Part shown: positions 1-8,981 of the stretch, piece by piece | Position numbering within the stretch: position 1 is the first letter of the stretch | Layout of the letters: each line of letters opens with the position of its first letter | Assembly (NCBI RefSeq): GCF_049537125.1 | Contig: NZ_JBMVQY010000001.1 | Coordinates: forward strand, 620,001-684,000 | Reading direction: 5' to 3' | Origin: Limisphaera sp026417315 | GTDB taxonomy: Bacteria > Verrucomicrobiota > Verrucomicrobiia > Limisphaerales > Limisphaeraceae | Length of the DNA stretch: 64,000 bases | Made by a program: the position numbers and the translations under genes | Notes under the pieces: generated by a model | Told to the model about the DNA's origin: nothing | Database searches by the model: none | Seen by the model: only the letters and a program-made list of their open reading frames with translations

Positions 1-645
1 GGCGATCAGGGGCTGGATGGCCTGCTGGCCGAACTGCAACGCAGCGTTGAAGTCCGCCTCGCTGATCTCTTTGGCGGACCCTTCGAACATGATGACCTGG
101 GTTTCGGTCCCGACATAGACCAGGTCCAGGTCGCTGCGCTCCAGGTCGGCATGAGTCGGATTGACCACGAACCGGCCGTTGATGCGGCCGATGCGCACTG
201 CTGCGACCGGTCCGGCCCACGGAATGTCGCTGACCATGAGCGCCGCCGAGGCCCCGTTGACACACAGCACGTCCGGGTCGTTTTGGCCATCCGCACTCAG
301 GACAATCGCCTGGACCTGGACCTCGTTGAACCAACCCTTGGGGAACAACGGCCGGATCGGCCGGTCGATCATGCGGGAGGTAACGATTTCTTTCTCGGTG
401 GGGCGGCCTTCCCGCTTGAAGTATCCCCCGGGGAATCGCCCCGCAGCCGCGGCCTTCTCCCGATAATCCACGGTGAGCGGAAAGAAATCCGCTCCCTCTC
501 GCGGTTTGGTGGCGGCAACGGCGGCAACGATGACGATGGTTTCGCCCAACTGCACCGTCACGGCGCCGTCCGCCTGCTTGGCTATCTTGCCCGTTTCAAT
601 CACGATGGGCGCCTCGCCCACCAGGGCCGTCACTTGTGTATGCAT
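1..645 (-). CDS. pnp: polyribonucleotide nucleotidyltransferase, N-terminal part (cut by window edge)
   Basis: First 215 residues of PNPase, the phosphorolytic 3'-5' exoribonuclease that degrades and trims mRNA in the cytosol. The gene runs off the left edge, so only the first RNase PH-like domain is visible. FFPLTVDY (residues 54-61) and EIVTSRMIDRPIRPLFP (86-102) are family signatures. The ATG at 645 opens MHTQVTALVGEAPIVIETGK, which is how the family normally begins; no convincing Shine-Dalgarno precedes it. It lies about 230 bases downstream of rpsO on the same strand, the classical rpsO-pnp arrangement, so the two are probably co-transcribed. Confidence 0.96.
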   Translation of the reverse strand, partial: MHTQVTALVGEAPIVIETGKIAKQADGAVTVQLGETIVIVAAVAATKPREGADFFPLTVDYREKAAAAGRFPGGYFKREGRPTEKEIVTSRMIDRPIRPLFPKGWFNEVQVQAIVLSADGQNDPDVLCVNGASAALMVSDIPWAGPVAAVRIGRINGRFVVNPTHADLERSDLDLVYVGTETQVIMFEGSAKEISEADFNAALQFGQQAIQPLIA

Positions 646-874
646 GTCCAGGTTGCGAAGGCCACCGTTGCCGCCGAGAAACTTCCATCAAGCCCGCCGT
701 GCGTTCGGACCTGAGGGAAATTGCCCGCGGCAACGGGGCCGGGTTCTGCGCGAGGCATGTGTCCTCCGGCTTGCGGGATGCTCGCGCGCTTCATCCCGAA
801 AGCTGGCTTCGGAAAATGCGACGACCCGTGCGTCCCCACGACGCGCGGGCCGGCCTGTGCAACACCGCTCCGGG

Positions 875-1132
875 TCAATGACGCAAATTCAACTTCTTGA
901 TGATCGCCACGTACCGGTCGTACGCCGTCCGCTGCAAGTAGTCCAGCAGGCGTCGCCGCTGGCTGACCATCATCAACAACCCCCGACGCGAGCTGTGATC
1001 CTTCTTGTTTTTCTGCAGGTGCTCCGTCAAATGGTTGATCCGCTGCGTCAAGAGCGCAATCTGCACGTCCGCCGACCCGGTGTCGCGCTCGTGCAGCTTG
1101 AAGCTGTCGATCGTCTTTTTCTTCCAATCCAT
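875..1132 (-). CDS. rpsO: 30S ribosomal protein S15
   Basis: 85-residue S15, a primary 16S rRNA-binding protein of the small-subunit platform. It is full length and nearly canonical: it begins MDWKKKTIDSFKLHERDTGS, contains DVQIALLTQRINHL and the RRGLLMMVSQRRRLLDYL helix, and ends KKLNLRH. It precedes pnp on the minus strand. The leader is short (about 12 bases from the predicted transcription start), so the E. coli-type rpsO pseudoknot regulation is not obvious here. Confidence 0.98.
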   Translation of the reverse strand: MDWKKKTIDSFKLHERDTGSADVQIALLTQRINHLTEHLQKNKKDHSSRRGLLMMVSQRRRLLDYLQRTAYDRYVAIIKKLNLRH

Positions 1133-1150
1133 AACGCGTTTTCCACGGCA

Positions 1151-1180
1151 AACCTAGGCCCGCCGCCTCCGCTGTGTAAA
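1151..1180 (-). promoter_or_regulatory. putative promoter of rpsO-pnp
   Basis: On the minus strand a TTTACA box (1175-1180) and a TAGGTT box (1151-1156) are separated by 18 bases, ending 18 bases before the rpsO ATG. This is a sigma-70-like pattern seen by eye only. Confidence 0.4.
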
Positions 1181-1804
1181 GCTCTTTCACCGGTCGGTTC
1201 CGACCCGGCGCGCTCCGGCGCCCGGCCCCGGTCCGGAGTGCGTCCCTGCCCGACTCCACAGCGCTTCAGGGTTTCAGTCCGGCAATTGCTGCGAATGTCG
1301 CTCGGGCCTGCGGCCGCGCCGCAGGCGACCATTCTTACTCCAATTCTGTGCCCGGAGCAAGGCGGTCTCTCGAATCTCCAAACCCGGCCGCGAAGGCCCG
1401 GGGCCGTGGCTGTCAACGCTGCTCGCACCGGGTGCGGCCGGGTGGATCGCCTCCGGGCCTCCTGCGAGTTGTGGCCCGGGTCCTCGACCAGCGCGTCGGC
1501 CCATCCCCACGCCCGGTGCCCTCCCTCCCGTTGGTCCGGCTCGTCCCAACACCCGCAGCCCGCCACCGAACAGCTCAATGCCGGTGGGTGGACGGGCCAT
1601 CGGCACCAACCGCTCGGAAAAGCATGTCGCCGGATCATGAAATCCGCAGAACCGTCGAAAGCCGGGGTCGCCACGCGGCTGGCCCTACCAAGAATCCTTT
1701 GCCCCAGGCCGCCGCGCCGCCGGCCTCTCGGTCGGATCGAGCCCCTTGCAGGGGCGTAGGAGGCGCCCGCCGGGCCGATCCGGGGGCGGTCCTTCGATCC
1801 CCTA
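1181..1804. other. divergent spacer between rpsO and potA, no gene seen
   Basis: About 620 bases between the rpsO promoter and the potA promoter. Open frames here are GC-driven continuations of frames from the neighbours and show no recognisable protein. No RNA gene or clear hairpin was seen. Confidence 0.5.
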
Positions 1805-1832
1805 TTGGCAATCGCGCCGGGTTTGCTACATA
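1805..1832 (+). promoter_or_regulatory. putative promoter of potABCD
   Basis: TTGGCA (1805-1810), a 16-base spacer, then TACATA (1827-1832), followed by AGGAG (1847-1851) nine bases before the GTG start of potA. The -35 is a 5/6 match to consensus and the -10 is weaker. Confidence 0.4.
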
Positions 1833-1860
1833 TCAGCTTGTGCAGCAGGAGACCTTGACT

Positions 1861-3027
1861 GTGGCGAGCTCGGAGCCGGCCGCGGGCGCAGAACCGGAAC
1901 CGCCGCACCCGGCGGTGGAATGTCAGAATCTGGTGCGGCGGTTCGGTTCCGTGACCGCTCTGAGCGGTGTGTCGTTTGCGATTCGCAAGGGCGAGTTCTT
2001 TTCCCTCCTTGGCCCCTCGGGGTGCGGCAAGACCACCCTTTTGCGCGTGTTGGCAGGACTGGACCGGCCCGACGCCGGGTGGGTGCGTCTGGACGGCGTG
2101 GAGATGACCCGCACACCGCCCCACCGCCGTCCGGTGAACACGGTGTTCCAGTCGTACGCCCTGTTCCCTCACTTGAACGTGTGGGACAACGTGGCGTTTG
2201 GACTGCGCATGAAGGGGGTGGCCGCGGGCGACGTGGAGGAGCGGGTCAGGAGCGCATTGCGCCTGGTGCAGATCGAGGGGCTGGAGCATCGCCGTCCCGC
2301 TCAACTCTCCGGGGGTCAACAACAACGCGTGGCCCTGGCGCGCGCCCTGGTCAACGAACCTCTGGTGCTGTTGCTGGACGAGCCCCTGGGCGCCCTGGAC
2401 TTGCAACTGCGGCGCCAGCTCCAAACCGAACTGCGCCAGCTGCAGCGTCGGCTCGGGCTGACGTTCCTTCATGTCACTCACGACCAGGAAGAAGCGCTGG
2501 CGCTGAGCGACCGCGTGGCGGTCATGCGCGCCGGCCGCATTGAACAACTGGGGACGCCCCGGGAACTGTACGAGCAGCCGCGCAACCGCTTCGTCGCCCG
2601 GTTTCTCGGCCAGTGCAACCTGATCGAGGGAGAGTGCCTGCCGCAAAGCGCCTTCGACTGGCGGGTCGACACGCCCTGGGGACTCCTGGAGGTGCGGCCC
2701 CCCGGAGCCCGCACCGGGAGGATGGAGACGATCGAAACTCCTCCCCGGGTCTCCTGCCGCAACCGCGTCACGCTGGCCATCCGACCGGAACGAATCCAGC
2801 TGTTGCCCGCGGGCCCCTTGCGGCAGCCATTGCCCAACCAGGTTGTGGCGCGCATCCAGGACAGGGTGTACACGGGAGCCGCGGTCGAATACCGGGTTGT
2901 GCTGCCCGATCAAAGCACCCTGACGGTCTCCCTCCCCAACGACGCAAGCCCGGCCGCGGCCTGTCAGCCGGGGCAACGCGTGATCTGCCGACTGCCGCCG
3001 GAAGCGTTGATTCCCCTCGATGACTGA
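1861..3027 (+). CDS. potA: spermidine/putrescine ABC transporter ATP-binding protein PotA
   Basis: 388-residue ATPase that powers polyamine import at the inner face of the membrane. Visible motifs are Walker A GPSGCGKT (51-58), Q-loop Gln97, signature LSGGQQQR (149-156), Walker B LLLDEP (170-175) and H-loop His207, followed by a C-terminal TOBE-type domain. The GTG at 1861 is chosen because AGGAG lies nine bases upstream; the frame stays open far upstream but that part is low-complexity. Its stop overlaps the start of potB by eight bases, the first of three overlaps that tie potABCD into one operon. Substrate is inferred from the complete PotABCD set; a related substrate such as putrescine alone is possible. 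Confidence 0.93.
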   Translation: MASSEPAAGAEPEPPHPAVECQNLVRRFGSVTALSGVSFAIRKGEFFSLLGPSGCGKTTLLRVLAGLDRPDAGWVRLDGVEMTRTPPHRRPVNTVFQSYALFPHLNVWDNVAFGLRMKGVAAGDVEERVRSALRLVQIEGLEHRRPAQLSGGQQQRVALARALVNEPLVLLLDEPLGALDLQLRRQLQTELRQLQRRLGLTFLHVTHDQEEALALSDRVAVMRAGRIEQLGTPRELYEQPRNRFVARFLGQCNLIEGECLPQSAFDWRVDTPWGLLEVRPPGARTGRMETIETPPRVSCRNRVTLAIRPERIQLLPAGPLRQPLPNQVVARIQDRVYTGAAVEYRVVLPDQSTLTVSLPNDASPAAACQPGQRVICRLPPEALIPLDD

Positions 3028-3976
3028 GCCGTCTTACGTCGCACCCTGCGCCCCGGTCTCGCGCGGATCCCCCGTCTGCGACCGAACGGGCACGGACACT
3101 CCGCTCCGACAGGGGCTCGGGCCCGCTGCGCTTGTCTGCGGCGTCCCCGTGCTCTGGATGCTGCTGTTTTTTCTGTTCCCCCTGCTCGGCCTGGCGGTCA
3201 TGAGCTTTTTCAGCCGCGGTCCCGACGGCGAGGTTGCGCCGCCTCTGACCTGGGAGAATTACCGCAGGTTGCTCGGCTTCGGAGAGCTTGGCTTCGACCC
3301 GTTCTATCCGGTGGTGCTGGGTCGGAGCCTGCTGTTGGGCGCCGCCACCACCTTGCTTTGTTTGCTGAGCGCCCTGCCGCTTGCCCTCTGGTTGGCCCGA
3401 CTGCCGAGGCGGTGGCAACTCATGGCTCTGACGCTGGTGGTGATTCCGTTCTGGACCAATTTCCTGGTGCGCACCTACGCCTGGCAGGTGCTCCTTTCTC
3501 CGGACAGCCCGTTGACCCGGCTCTTGAACGCCGTGGGCATCGGGCAGTCGGGCGCCGGGCTGTACCCCGGGTGGGGCGCTGTGCTGACGGCCATGGTCTG
3601 TGACTTTTTGCCGTTCATGGTGCTGCCGATCTACGTGGCCGCGGAGCGACTCAATTGGACGTTGGTGGAAGCGGCCATGGACCTGGGAGCCAATCGTTGG
3701 CAGGCCTTTCGCCATGCCGTCTGGCCCCAACTGCGACCGGGGGTGGCCGCCGGCTCGATCCTGGTCTTCCTGCCGGCCACCGGACAATTCGTGGTTCCTG
3801 ATCTTCTGGGGGGCGCCAAGCTTGCGTTTCTGGGCAATCTGCTGCAGCAGCAATTTGGCCCGAGCCGGGATTGGCCGTTTGGCGCGGCGCTGGCCACCGC
3901 GACGCTGGGTTTGATGCTTTTGGCGCTGGCGTGGCGCGCGCGCAGTGCAGCCCGACAGGAAACGCATCGCCCATGA
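3020..3976 (+). CDS. potB: spermidine/putrescine ABC transporter permease PotB
   Basis: 318-residue inner-membrane permease. After a hydrophilic N-terminus of about 35 residues comes VPVLWMLLFFLFPLLGLAV, the first membrane helix; later helices surround the EAA loop (EAAMDLGANRWQAFRHAVWP), which contacts PotA. The ATG at 3020 overlaps the end of potA, and its TGA overlaps the ATG of potC in an ATGA. It pairs with PotC to form the channel. Confidence 0.92.
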   Translation: MTEPSYVAPCAPVSRGSPVCDRTGTDTPLRQGLGPAALVCGVPVLWMLLFFLFPLLGLAVMSFFSRGPDGEVAPPLTWENYRRLLGFGELGFDPFYPVVLGRSLLLGAATTLLCLLSALPLALWLARLPRRWQLMALTLVVIPFWTNFLVRTYAWQVLLSPDSPLTRLLNAVGIGQSGAGLYPGWGAVLTAMVCDFLPFMVLPIYVAAERLNWTLVEAAMDLGANRWQAFRHAVWPQLRPGVAAGSILVFLPATGQFVVPDLLGGAKLAFLGNLLQQQFGPSRDWPFGAALATATLGLMLLALAWRARSAARQETHRP

Positions 3977-4797
3977 ACACCCGACATCCCCGAACGCGCC
4001 ACGGATTCACCGGCTGGCCCGCGCAATGGTGGGTGATGGGGGTCTACCTCTTTCTCTACGCGCCGCTGCTGGCAGTGCTGGTCCAGTCCTTCAATGCCGC
4101 CCGGTTCGGAACCGAATGGGTCGGGTTCACGACGCACTGGTACCGGCAGTTGCTCCACAATCAGCCCGCCCTGCAGGCCGTCCTCAACACCTTGATCCTG
4201 GCCTCGGTCAGCACCCTGATCGCCACGTTCCTGGGCACATCCCTGGCCTATGGATTGACTCGATGGCGGTTTCCCGGAAGGGACTGGATCGAAAGGTCGT
4301 TATCGGTGCCGGTGTTCGTACCGGACATCCTGTTGGCCGTGGGGCTGCTGTTGGCTGTGGCCACCGCACAAGAGCTGGGTCTGGGTCTCGAGCCGGGGAT
4401 GCCGGCCATGATCGTGGGGCATGTGACCTTCCAAATCCCGTTCGTGGCCATCGTCGTGCGGGCACGGCTGGCCGGTTTGGATCCGACCTTGGAAGAGGCT
4501 GCCCGTGATCTGGGGGCCACCAGTTGGCAAACGTTTCGCCACGTGACGCTGCCCTTGCTGAGTCCGGCGGTCGCGGCCGCAGCCCTGCTTGCCTTCACCC
4601 TGAGTCTGGACGACTTCGTGGTGAGCTTTTTCACCACCGGCCCCGGGGCGACCACCCTTCCCATCCTCATCCACGCCTCGGTGAAGCGCGGACTGTCCCC
4701 GGAGATCCATGCCCTGTCTTCGTTGCTGATCCTCGCGGCGCTGGTGTTGACGCTGGCACTGACCGCCCTGTATCGGAAACCACCCATTCCCTCATGA
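3973..4797 (+). CDS. potC: spermidine/putrescine ABC transporter permease PotC
   Basis: 274-residue second permease of the polyamine importer. It starts MNTRHPRTRHGF at the ATGA overlap with potB; longer upstream readings lie inside potB and are rejected. It shows about six hydrophobic helices, the EAA motif EEAARDLGATSWQTFRHV, and the PotC-typical LSLDDFVVSFFTTGPG stretch. Its stop overlaps the potD start (ATGA at 4794-4797). Confidence 0.93.
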   Translation: MNTRHPRTRHGFTGWPAQWWVMGVYLFLYAPLLAVLVQSFNAARFGTEWVGFTTHWYRQLLHNQPALQAVLNTLILASVSTLIATFLGTSLAYGLTRWRFPGRDWIERSLSVPVFVPDILLAVGLLLAVATAQELGLGLEPGMPAMIVGHVTFQIPFVAIVVRARLAGLDPTLEEAARDLGATSWQTFRHVTLPLLSPAVAAAALLAFTLSLDDFVVSFFTTGPGATTLPILIHASVKRGLSPEIHALSSLLILAALVLTLALTALYRKPPIPS

Positions 4798-5867
4798 AGC
4801 CACACGGTTTGTCGTTGGTCCGGGTGCACCCGGTGTTCGGAGCGTTGCTCCTCCTCTGCCCCTTCCTTTTGGGCGCCGGAGAATCCGCCGCCGCGCGCCG
4901 GGAATTGCGACTGTTCATCTGGTCCGAGTACATCGACCCGGCGGTGGTGTCCGACTTCGAGCGACAGTACCAGTGTCGCGTCATCATGGACCTCTACGAG
5001 GACACCGAGAGCATGCTGGCCCGCATGCTCAGCGGGGGCGACAAGCTTTATGACGTGGTGGTGCCCAGCGACAACGTGGTGCCCGTGATGATCCGGCGCG
5101 GACTGCTGGCCCCGCTGCGGCACGAATCGCTCACCAACCTGGTTCACCTGGACCCGCAGTTCCGTCGTCCCGCGCATGATCCGGAGCTGCGCTACACGGT
5201 ACCGTACCTGTGGGGCACGATGGGACTGCTGGCCCGGCCGCGGCCCGGGCAGAGCCTGCCCGATACGTGGGGGCTGCTGTTCGACCCCGCGCTCCAGCCC
5301 GGCCCCTTCGTGTTGATCGACTCGGCCCGTGACCTCTTCGCGGCCGCCCTCCGTTACCAGGGCGCCAGCCTGAACAGCACCAACGCCGCCGACCTGCGGC
5401 GGGCCCGGGATCTTTTGCTGGAAGCAAAAAAACGCGCCGTGGGCTTCGACGGCAGCGTCGGCGGGATGAACAAGGTTCTCAGTCGTGCCGTGCGCGTCGC
5501 CATCGTGTACAGCGGCGAGGCCGCCCGGGCCATGCAAATGGACACCAACCTGGTTTACCTGCTGCCGCGCGAGGGCAGCGTTCTGTGGGTGGACAGCCTG
5601 GCCATTCCGGCGCGGGCGCCGCACCGGGAACTGGCCGAGCAGTTCCTCAATTTCGTCCTGGACCCGCGCAACGCCGCGAGGATCGCGAGGTTCACGCGCT
5701 TTGCCTCCTCCAATCAGGGCGCCCGGCCCTTCCTTGACCCGGCCGACCTTCACAATCCGGCCATTTATCCGCCGCAAGAGGCGTTCGCGCGGCTGGAGTA
5801 TCTCCGCGACCTCGGTCCGGCGCTGCGCCTGTACGATGAAGCCTGGACGCAACTGAAAGCGCGCTGA
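4794..5867 (+). CDS. potD: polyamine-binding periplasmic protein PotD
   Basis: 357-residue substrate-binding protein. A signal peptide is evident (basic start, hydrophobic core FGALLLLCPFLLGAG, likely cleavage around residues 33-35). The mature part begins RRELRLFIWSEYIDP, typical of PotD/PotF, and YDVVVPSDNVVPVMIRRGLL and TVPYLWGTMGLL follow the family pattern. It captures the polyamine in the periplasm and delivers it to PotBC. The operon ends after it at an intrinsic terminator. Confidence 0.92.
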   Translation: MKPHGLSLVRVHPVFGALLLLCPFLLGAGESAAARRELRLFIWSEYIDPAVVSDFERQYQCRVIMDLYEDTESMLARMLSGGDKLYDVVVPSDNVVPVMIRRGLLAPLRHESLTNLVHLDPQFRRPAHDPELRYTVPYLWGTMGLLARPRPGQSLPDTWGLLFDPALQPGPFVLIDSARDLFAAALRYQGASLNSTNAADLRRARDLLLEAKKRAVGFDGSVGGMNKVLSRAVRVAIVYSGEAARAMQMDTNLVYLLPREGSVLWVDSLAIPARAPHRELAEQFLNFVLDPRNAARIARFTRFASSNQGARPFLDPADLHNPAIYPPQEAFARLEYLRDLGPALRLYDEAWTQLKAR

Positions 5868-5900
5868 GCTTCGTCGCTTTCCTCCCGGCCGGCCCCAGCG

Positions 5901-5940
5901 GCCCGTCCGGGGAGCCGATACGTTTTCGGACGGGCATTTT
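5901..5940 (+). terminator. intrinsic terminator after potABCD
   Basis: A perfect 9-bp stem, GCCCGTCCG (5901-5909) with CGGACGGGC (5927-5935), a 17-base loop, then A and a run of five T. It sits 33 bases after the potD stop. Confidence 0.85.
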
Positions 5941-6160
5941 TGGTCCGTCGGTCGCCTTTTCGCAGCCCGGGAGAGTTTCGCAAAACCATGCCCGCCGCCC
6001 ATCCGGCGCGCGCACAGAACGAAAACGGGGATCCCCAGCTGGCGGAGCCGGTGCGGGCTTTGGAGGGCCGCGGGTGGCATAAGATCGGCCTCCCAAGGGC
6101 GGACGGCATGAACGCGACCCGATCGGCCTTGTGGGGAAAACGAACTGCCGGAAAAAACAA

Positions 6161-6515
6161 TGGTGGAGGCGGGGGGAGTCGAACCCCCGTCCCTGACTCG
6201 GTAGCCAGCCGCGACTACATGCTTAGTCCGCAGTAGGTGTCGGCAGCCGGTCGCCTGCGGACCCGCATCCGACTGCCCCAGACAGCATGGGAAGGATCTC
6301 GGACCCGCGCGCGCCGTCTCCGCGCAGATCCCAGCCTGCTATGGCGTTCGTCCGGCCCAGCAGGCGTCAGCCGGCGAACGTCGCGGCAACTTCAGGCCGC
6401 GAGAGCCAACTCTTCGTTAGCAGTTTTCTTTTGATGCGATGATTAACGAGGCCAACGCATCGTCCTCGGCATGCCGCCTCTGGCGTCCGGGCCAGGTCGA
6501 AACCGGATCGCCCCC
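6161..6515 (-). ncRNA. ssrA: transfer-messenger RNA (tmRNA)
   Basis: About 355-nt one-piece tmRNA, which rescues stalled ribosomes by trans-translation. The 5' end GGGGGCGATCCGGTTTCGAC is the conserved tmRNA start. The 3' end has a T-arm (GGGGGTTCGACTCCCCC) and an encoded CCA. The acceptor stem GGGGGCG pairs with CGCCUCC with one G-U. In between lies a short frame giving the degradation tag ANEELALAA. The start and end are set by the acceptor stem pairing. Confidence 0.96.
6392..6421 (-). other. tmRNA proteolysis tag frame (ANEELALAA)
   Basis: Within ssrA, reading from a GCT resume codon at 6421, the frame encodes A-N-E-E-L-A-L-A-A followed by TGA (6394-6392). The AN start and the ALAA end match the usual tag pattern recognised by ClpXP. 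At nine encoded residues it is at the short end of known tags. Confidence 0.85.
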
Positions 6516-6531
6516 ACGAAACGGCACCATG

Positions 6532-6559
6532 ACCATACCCCTCCCCCGGGATTCGTCAA
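6532..6559 (-). promoter_or_regulatory. putative ssrA promoter
   Basis: Minus-strand TTGACG (6554-6559), 16-base spacer, TATGGT (6532-6537), placed 16 bases before the mature tmRNA 5' end. This leaves room for a short precursor to be removed by RNase P. Confidence 0.55.
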
Positions 6560-6874
6560 GCCCTCCCCCACCCTTCAGCCGCCACGGCTTTCATCGGTCA
6601 ACGACGCCGCAGGCACCTTTCGCAGCGGTCCCGAGACCGGAAAAAGCCCGTTCCTTGGGAAACCGTGCCGCCCGCGCTCGCCTTTCGTGGGGCAGCAGCC
6701 CGGTTGCGGGAGTACTGGGCGCGTCTGATGGTCGAGCGGCGGACTCGGAAACCCCGAGCAAGGGCCGTTTGCCCTCGGCATTGCGACGTCGAGGACGCCT
6801 GCAATCCCCGGGGCGCGGGAAGTGTTCAGGACCGGAAATGCGCCGGAAGATGGTTCGCTCGCGGCCCTTCAGGC
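6560..6874. other. spacer between ssrA and htrA; holds one copy of a short dispersed repeat
   Basis: No gene was found. Positions 6764-6810 resemble 14464-14510 at 35 of 47 bases, with two perfectly shared blocks (CGAGGACGCC and ATCCCCG). This suggests a degenerate intergenic repeat family. Confidence 0.4.
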
Positions 6875-6902
6875 TTGCATTGCCAGGGGCGGCCGCTAAA
6901 AC
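6875..6902 (+). promoter_or_regulatory. putative promoter of the htrA-like pair
   Basis: TTGCAT (6875-6880), 16-base spacer, TAAAAC (6897-6902), only six bases before the ATG at 6909. This matches the near-leaderless layout repeated elsewhere in the window. Confidence 0.35.
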
Positions 6903-6908
6903 GGGCGC

Positions 6909-8969
6909 ATGAGCCGCTGGCCCGCACCACGCATTGCCGGCTGCCGTTTCAAGGCGCTGGTATGCATTCTGGCCGTTGGTCTGCTGCCCACGGGCTGCGT
7001 GACGCCCGCCCGGCAGCCCACGCTGACCCAGGCCCAGCTCAATCGCGTGGCCGCCCAACTTCGTCCCTCTCTGGTTCGCCTTCGCGTGGTCAGCACGGAC
7101 TACGTGGACGGGCGCGAGGTAAAAACGCAATCCGTGGGCAGCGGCGTCATCATTACGGAGGACGGTTACCTCATCACCAACCATCACGTGGCCGGGTGGG
7201 CCACGCGGATCTTCTGCACCCTCTGGAATCTGGAGGAGGTCGAAGCCGAACTGGTGGGGACCGACGCACTGACCGACATCGCCGTGGTGAAGCTGAAACC
7301 CGACCGTCCGATGCGCTTCACGCCGGCCCGGCTGGGGGACTCGAGCCGCCTGCGCGTGGGCGATCCGGTGCTGGCCATGGGCAGTCCCATGGCCCTGTCG
7401 CAATCGGTGACGCTGGGCATCGTCAGCAACACGGAAATGATCATGCCGCGGTTCATGGGCCCCTCGGCGCGCCTGCGACTCGATGGCGAGGATGTGGGGT
7501 CGCTGGTGAAATGGATCGGGCATGACGCCCCGATCTTCGGCGGCAATTCGGGCGGGCCCCTGGTCAATCTGCAGGGCGAAGTGGTGGGCATCAACGAGAT
7601 GCGCTTGGGGTTGAGCGGGGCCATCCCGATCAACCTGGCCCGCGAGATTGCTCAACAACTCATCGCCGAGGGACGCGTGCGCCGGAGCTGGCTCGGCATG
7701 GACGTACAGCCGCGCTTCAAACGCTCCGAGGCCAGCCGGGGCGTGTTGGTGGCCGGGGTGTTGCCGGATTCGCCCGCGCAGCAGGCCGGACTGCAGGCAG
7801 GGGACCTGCTCGTGGCGCTTGCCGGCCGGCCGGTGGATGTTCGCTTCGACGAACAGATGCCGGAATTCATGCGACTGGTCTGCAGCCTGCCCATCGGCCA
7901 GTCGGTGCCTTGTGTGGTCGAACGCGCGGGGCGGGAGATCACGCTTCACGTCGTGCCCGCGGAACGCGGCGAGTTCCTGGCCCGGCCGCGGGAACTGAAG
8001 GCCTGGGGCATCACCGCCCGCGATCTGACGCCCCTGTCCGCGCGCGAGATGAAACGGCCGGACACCAACGGGGTGGCGGTCACCTCCGTGCGCGCCGGCG
8101 GGCCCGCCGGCGATGCGCGGCCGCCGCTCGATGAGGGAGATGTGCTGGTGGCGGTCAACGATCAACCGGTGCGCTGTCTGGCAGACCTCGTGCGCCACAC
8201 CGAGCAGCTCACCCAGGGCCGCGCCGATCCCGTGCCGGTACTCGCCACCTTTGAGCGCGGCGACAAGCGGTTTCTCACGGTCGTGCGACTGGGCATTACG
8301 GAGCTGGAAGATCCCGGACGGGAGGTCACCAAGGCGTGGCTGCCCGTGGAAGTGCAGGTGTTGACGCGGCCGCTGGCGCAGCAACTGGGGCGGCCGGACC
8401 TGCGCGGTTTCTACATCACCCGGGTGTATCCCCGCTCCACCGCGGCGCGGGCGGGTCTGCAGGTCGGCGACTTGATCGTGGCGGTGGACGGCGAACCGTT
8501 GACCGCCAGCAGCGCGGAACACGCCGACGAACTGGGCGCACTCGTCCGCCAGTACGATGTCGGCAGCACCGTCACCCTCACCCTTTTGCGCAACGGCCAA
8601 ACCCTGAAAGTCCCGGTCGAACTGGTGGCCTCGCCGCGGCTGCCCCGCGAAATGAAGACCTATCGAAACCCGGATTTCGAATTCACCGCCCGCGACCTCT
8701 CCTTCTTTGATCGGGCGGAGGAACAGTGGCCCGAAGATCAAACCGGCGTCCGCGTCACCGAGGTGCGGCGCGGGGGCTGGGCCGATCTGGGCATGCTCCT
8801 GGTGGACGATCTGATCGTCGAGGTCGATGGTCAGCCGGTGACGGACGTGGACTCGCTTCGACAACGGTTGGAACAGGCCGCGGCGGCCCGTCGAAGCCCC
8901 GTCATCTTCAAAGTGTTGCGGGGCATTCACACGCGTTATCTCGAACTGGAACCCAAATGGGATCGGTGA
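6909..8969 (+). CDS. HtrA/DegP-like serine protease, lipoprotein with several PDZ domains
   Basis: 686-residue envelope serine protease. A lipoprotein signal ends in the lipobox LLPTGC (Cys30), so it is probably anchored in the outer membrane or facing the periplasm. The trypsin-like domain (about 45-255) carries the triad His93 (ITNHHV), Asp123 (LTDIAVV) and Ser214 (GGNSGGPLV). Behind it are about four PDZ-like repeats, around residues 263-340, 380-460, 475-575 and 610-680; HtrA/DegP members usually have one or two. It likely handles misfolded envelope proteins. A catalytically dead homologue follows after 12 bases in the same operon. The start is the ATG six bases after a putative -10 box. 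Confidence 0.88.
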   Translation: MSRWPAPRIAGCRFKALVCILAVGLLPTGCVTPARQPTLTQAQLNRVAAQLRPSLVRLRVVSTDYVDGREVKTQSVGSGVIITEDGYLITNHHVAGWATRIFCTLWNLEEVEAELVGTDALTDIAVVKLKPDRPMRFTPARLGDSSRLRVGDPVLAMGSPMALSQSVTLGIVSNTEMIMPRFMGPSARLRLDGEDVGSLVKWIGHDAPIFGGNSGGPLVNLQGEVVGINEMRLGLSGAIPINLAREIAQQLIAEGRVRRSWLGMDVQPRFKRSEASRGVLVAGVLPDSPAQQAGLQAGDLLVALAGRPVDVRFDEQMPEFMRLVCSLPIGQSVPCVVERAGREITLHVVPAERGEFLARPRELKAWGITARDLTPLSAREMKRPDTNGVAVTSVRAGGPAGDARPPLDEGDVLVAVNDQPVRCLADLVRHTEQLTQGRADPVPVLATFERGDKRFLTVVRLGITELEDPGREVTKAWLPVEVQVLTRPLAQQLGRPDLRGFYITRVYPRSTAARAGLQVGDLIVAVDGEPLTASSAEHADELGALVRQYDVGSTVTLTLLRNGQTLKVPVELVASPRLPREMKTYRNPDFEFTARDLSFFDRAEEQWPEDQTGVRVTEVRRGGWADLGMLLVDDLIVEVDGQPVTDVDSLRQRLEQAAAARRSPVIFKVLRGIHTRYLELEPKWDR

Positions 8970-8981
8970 TCCCCCAACGTT

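Noticed and set aside
1348..1860. Upstream extension of the potA frame
   Set aside because: Low-complexity Arg/Pro-rich translation with no homology; the GTG at 1861 has a well-placed AGGAG.
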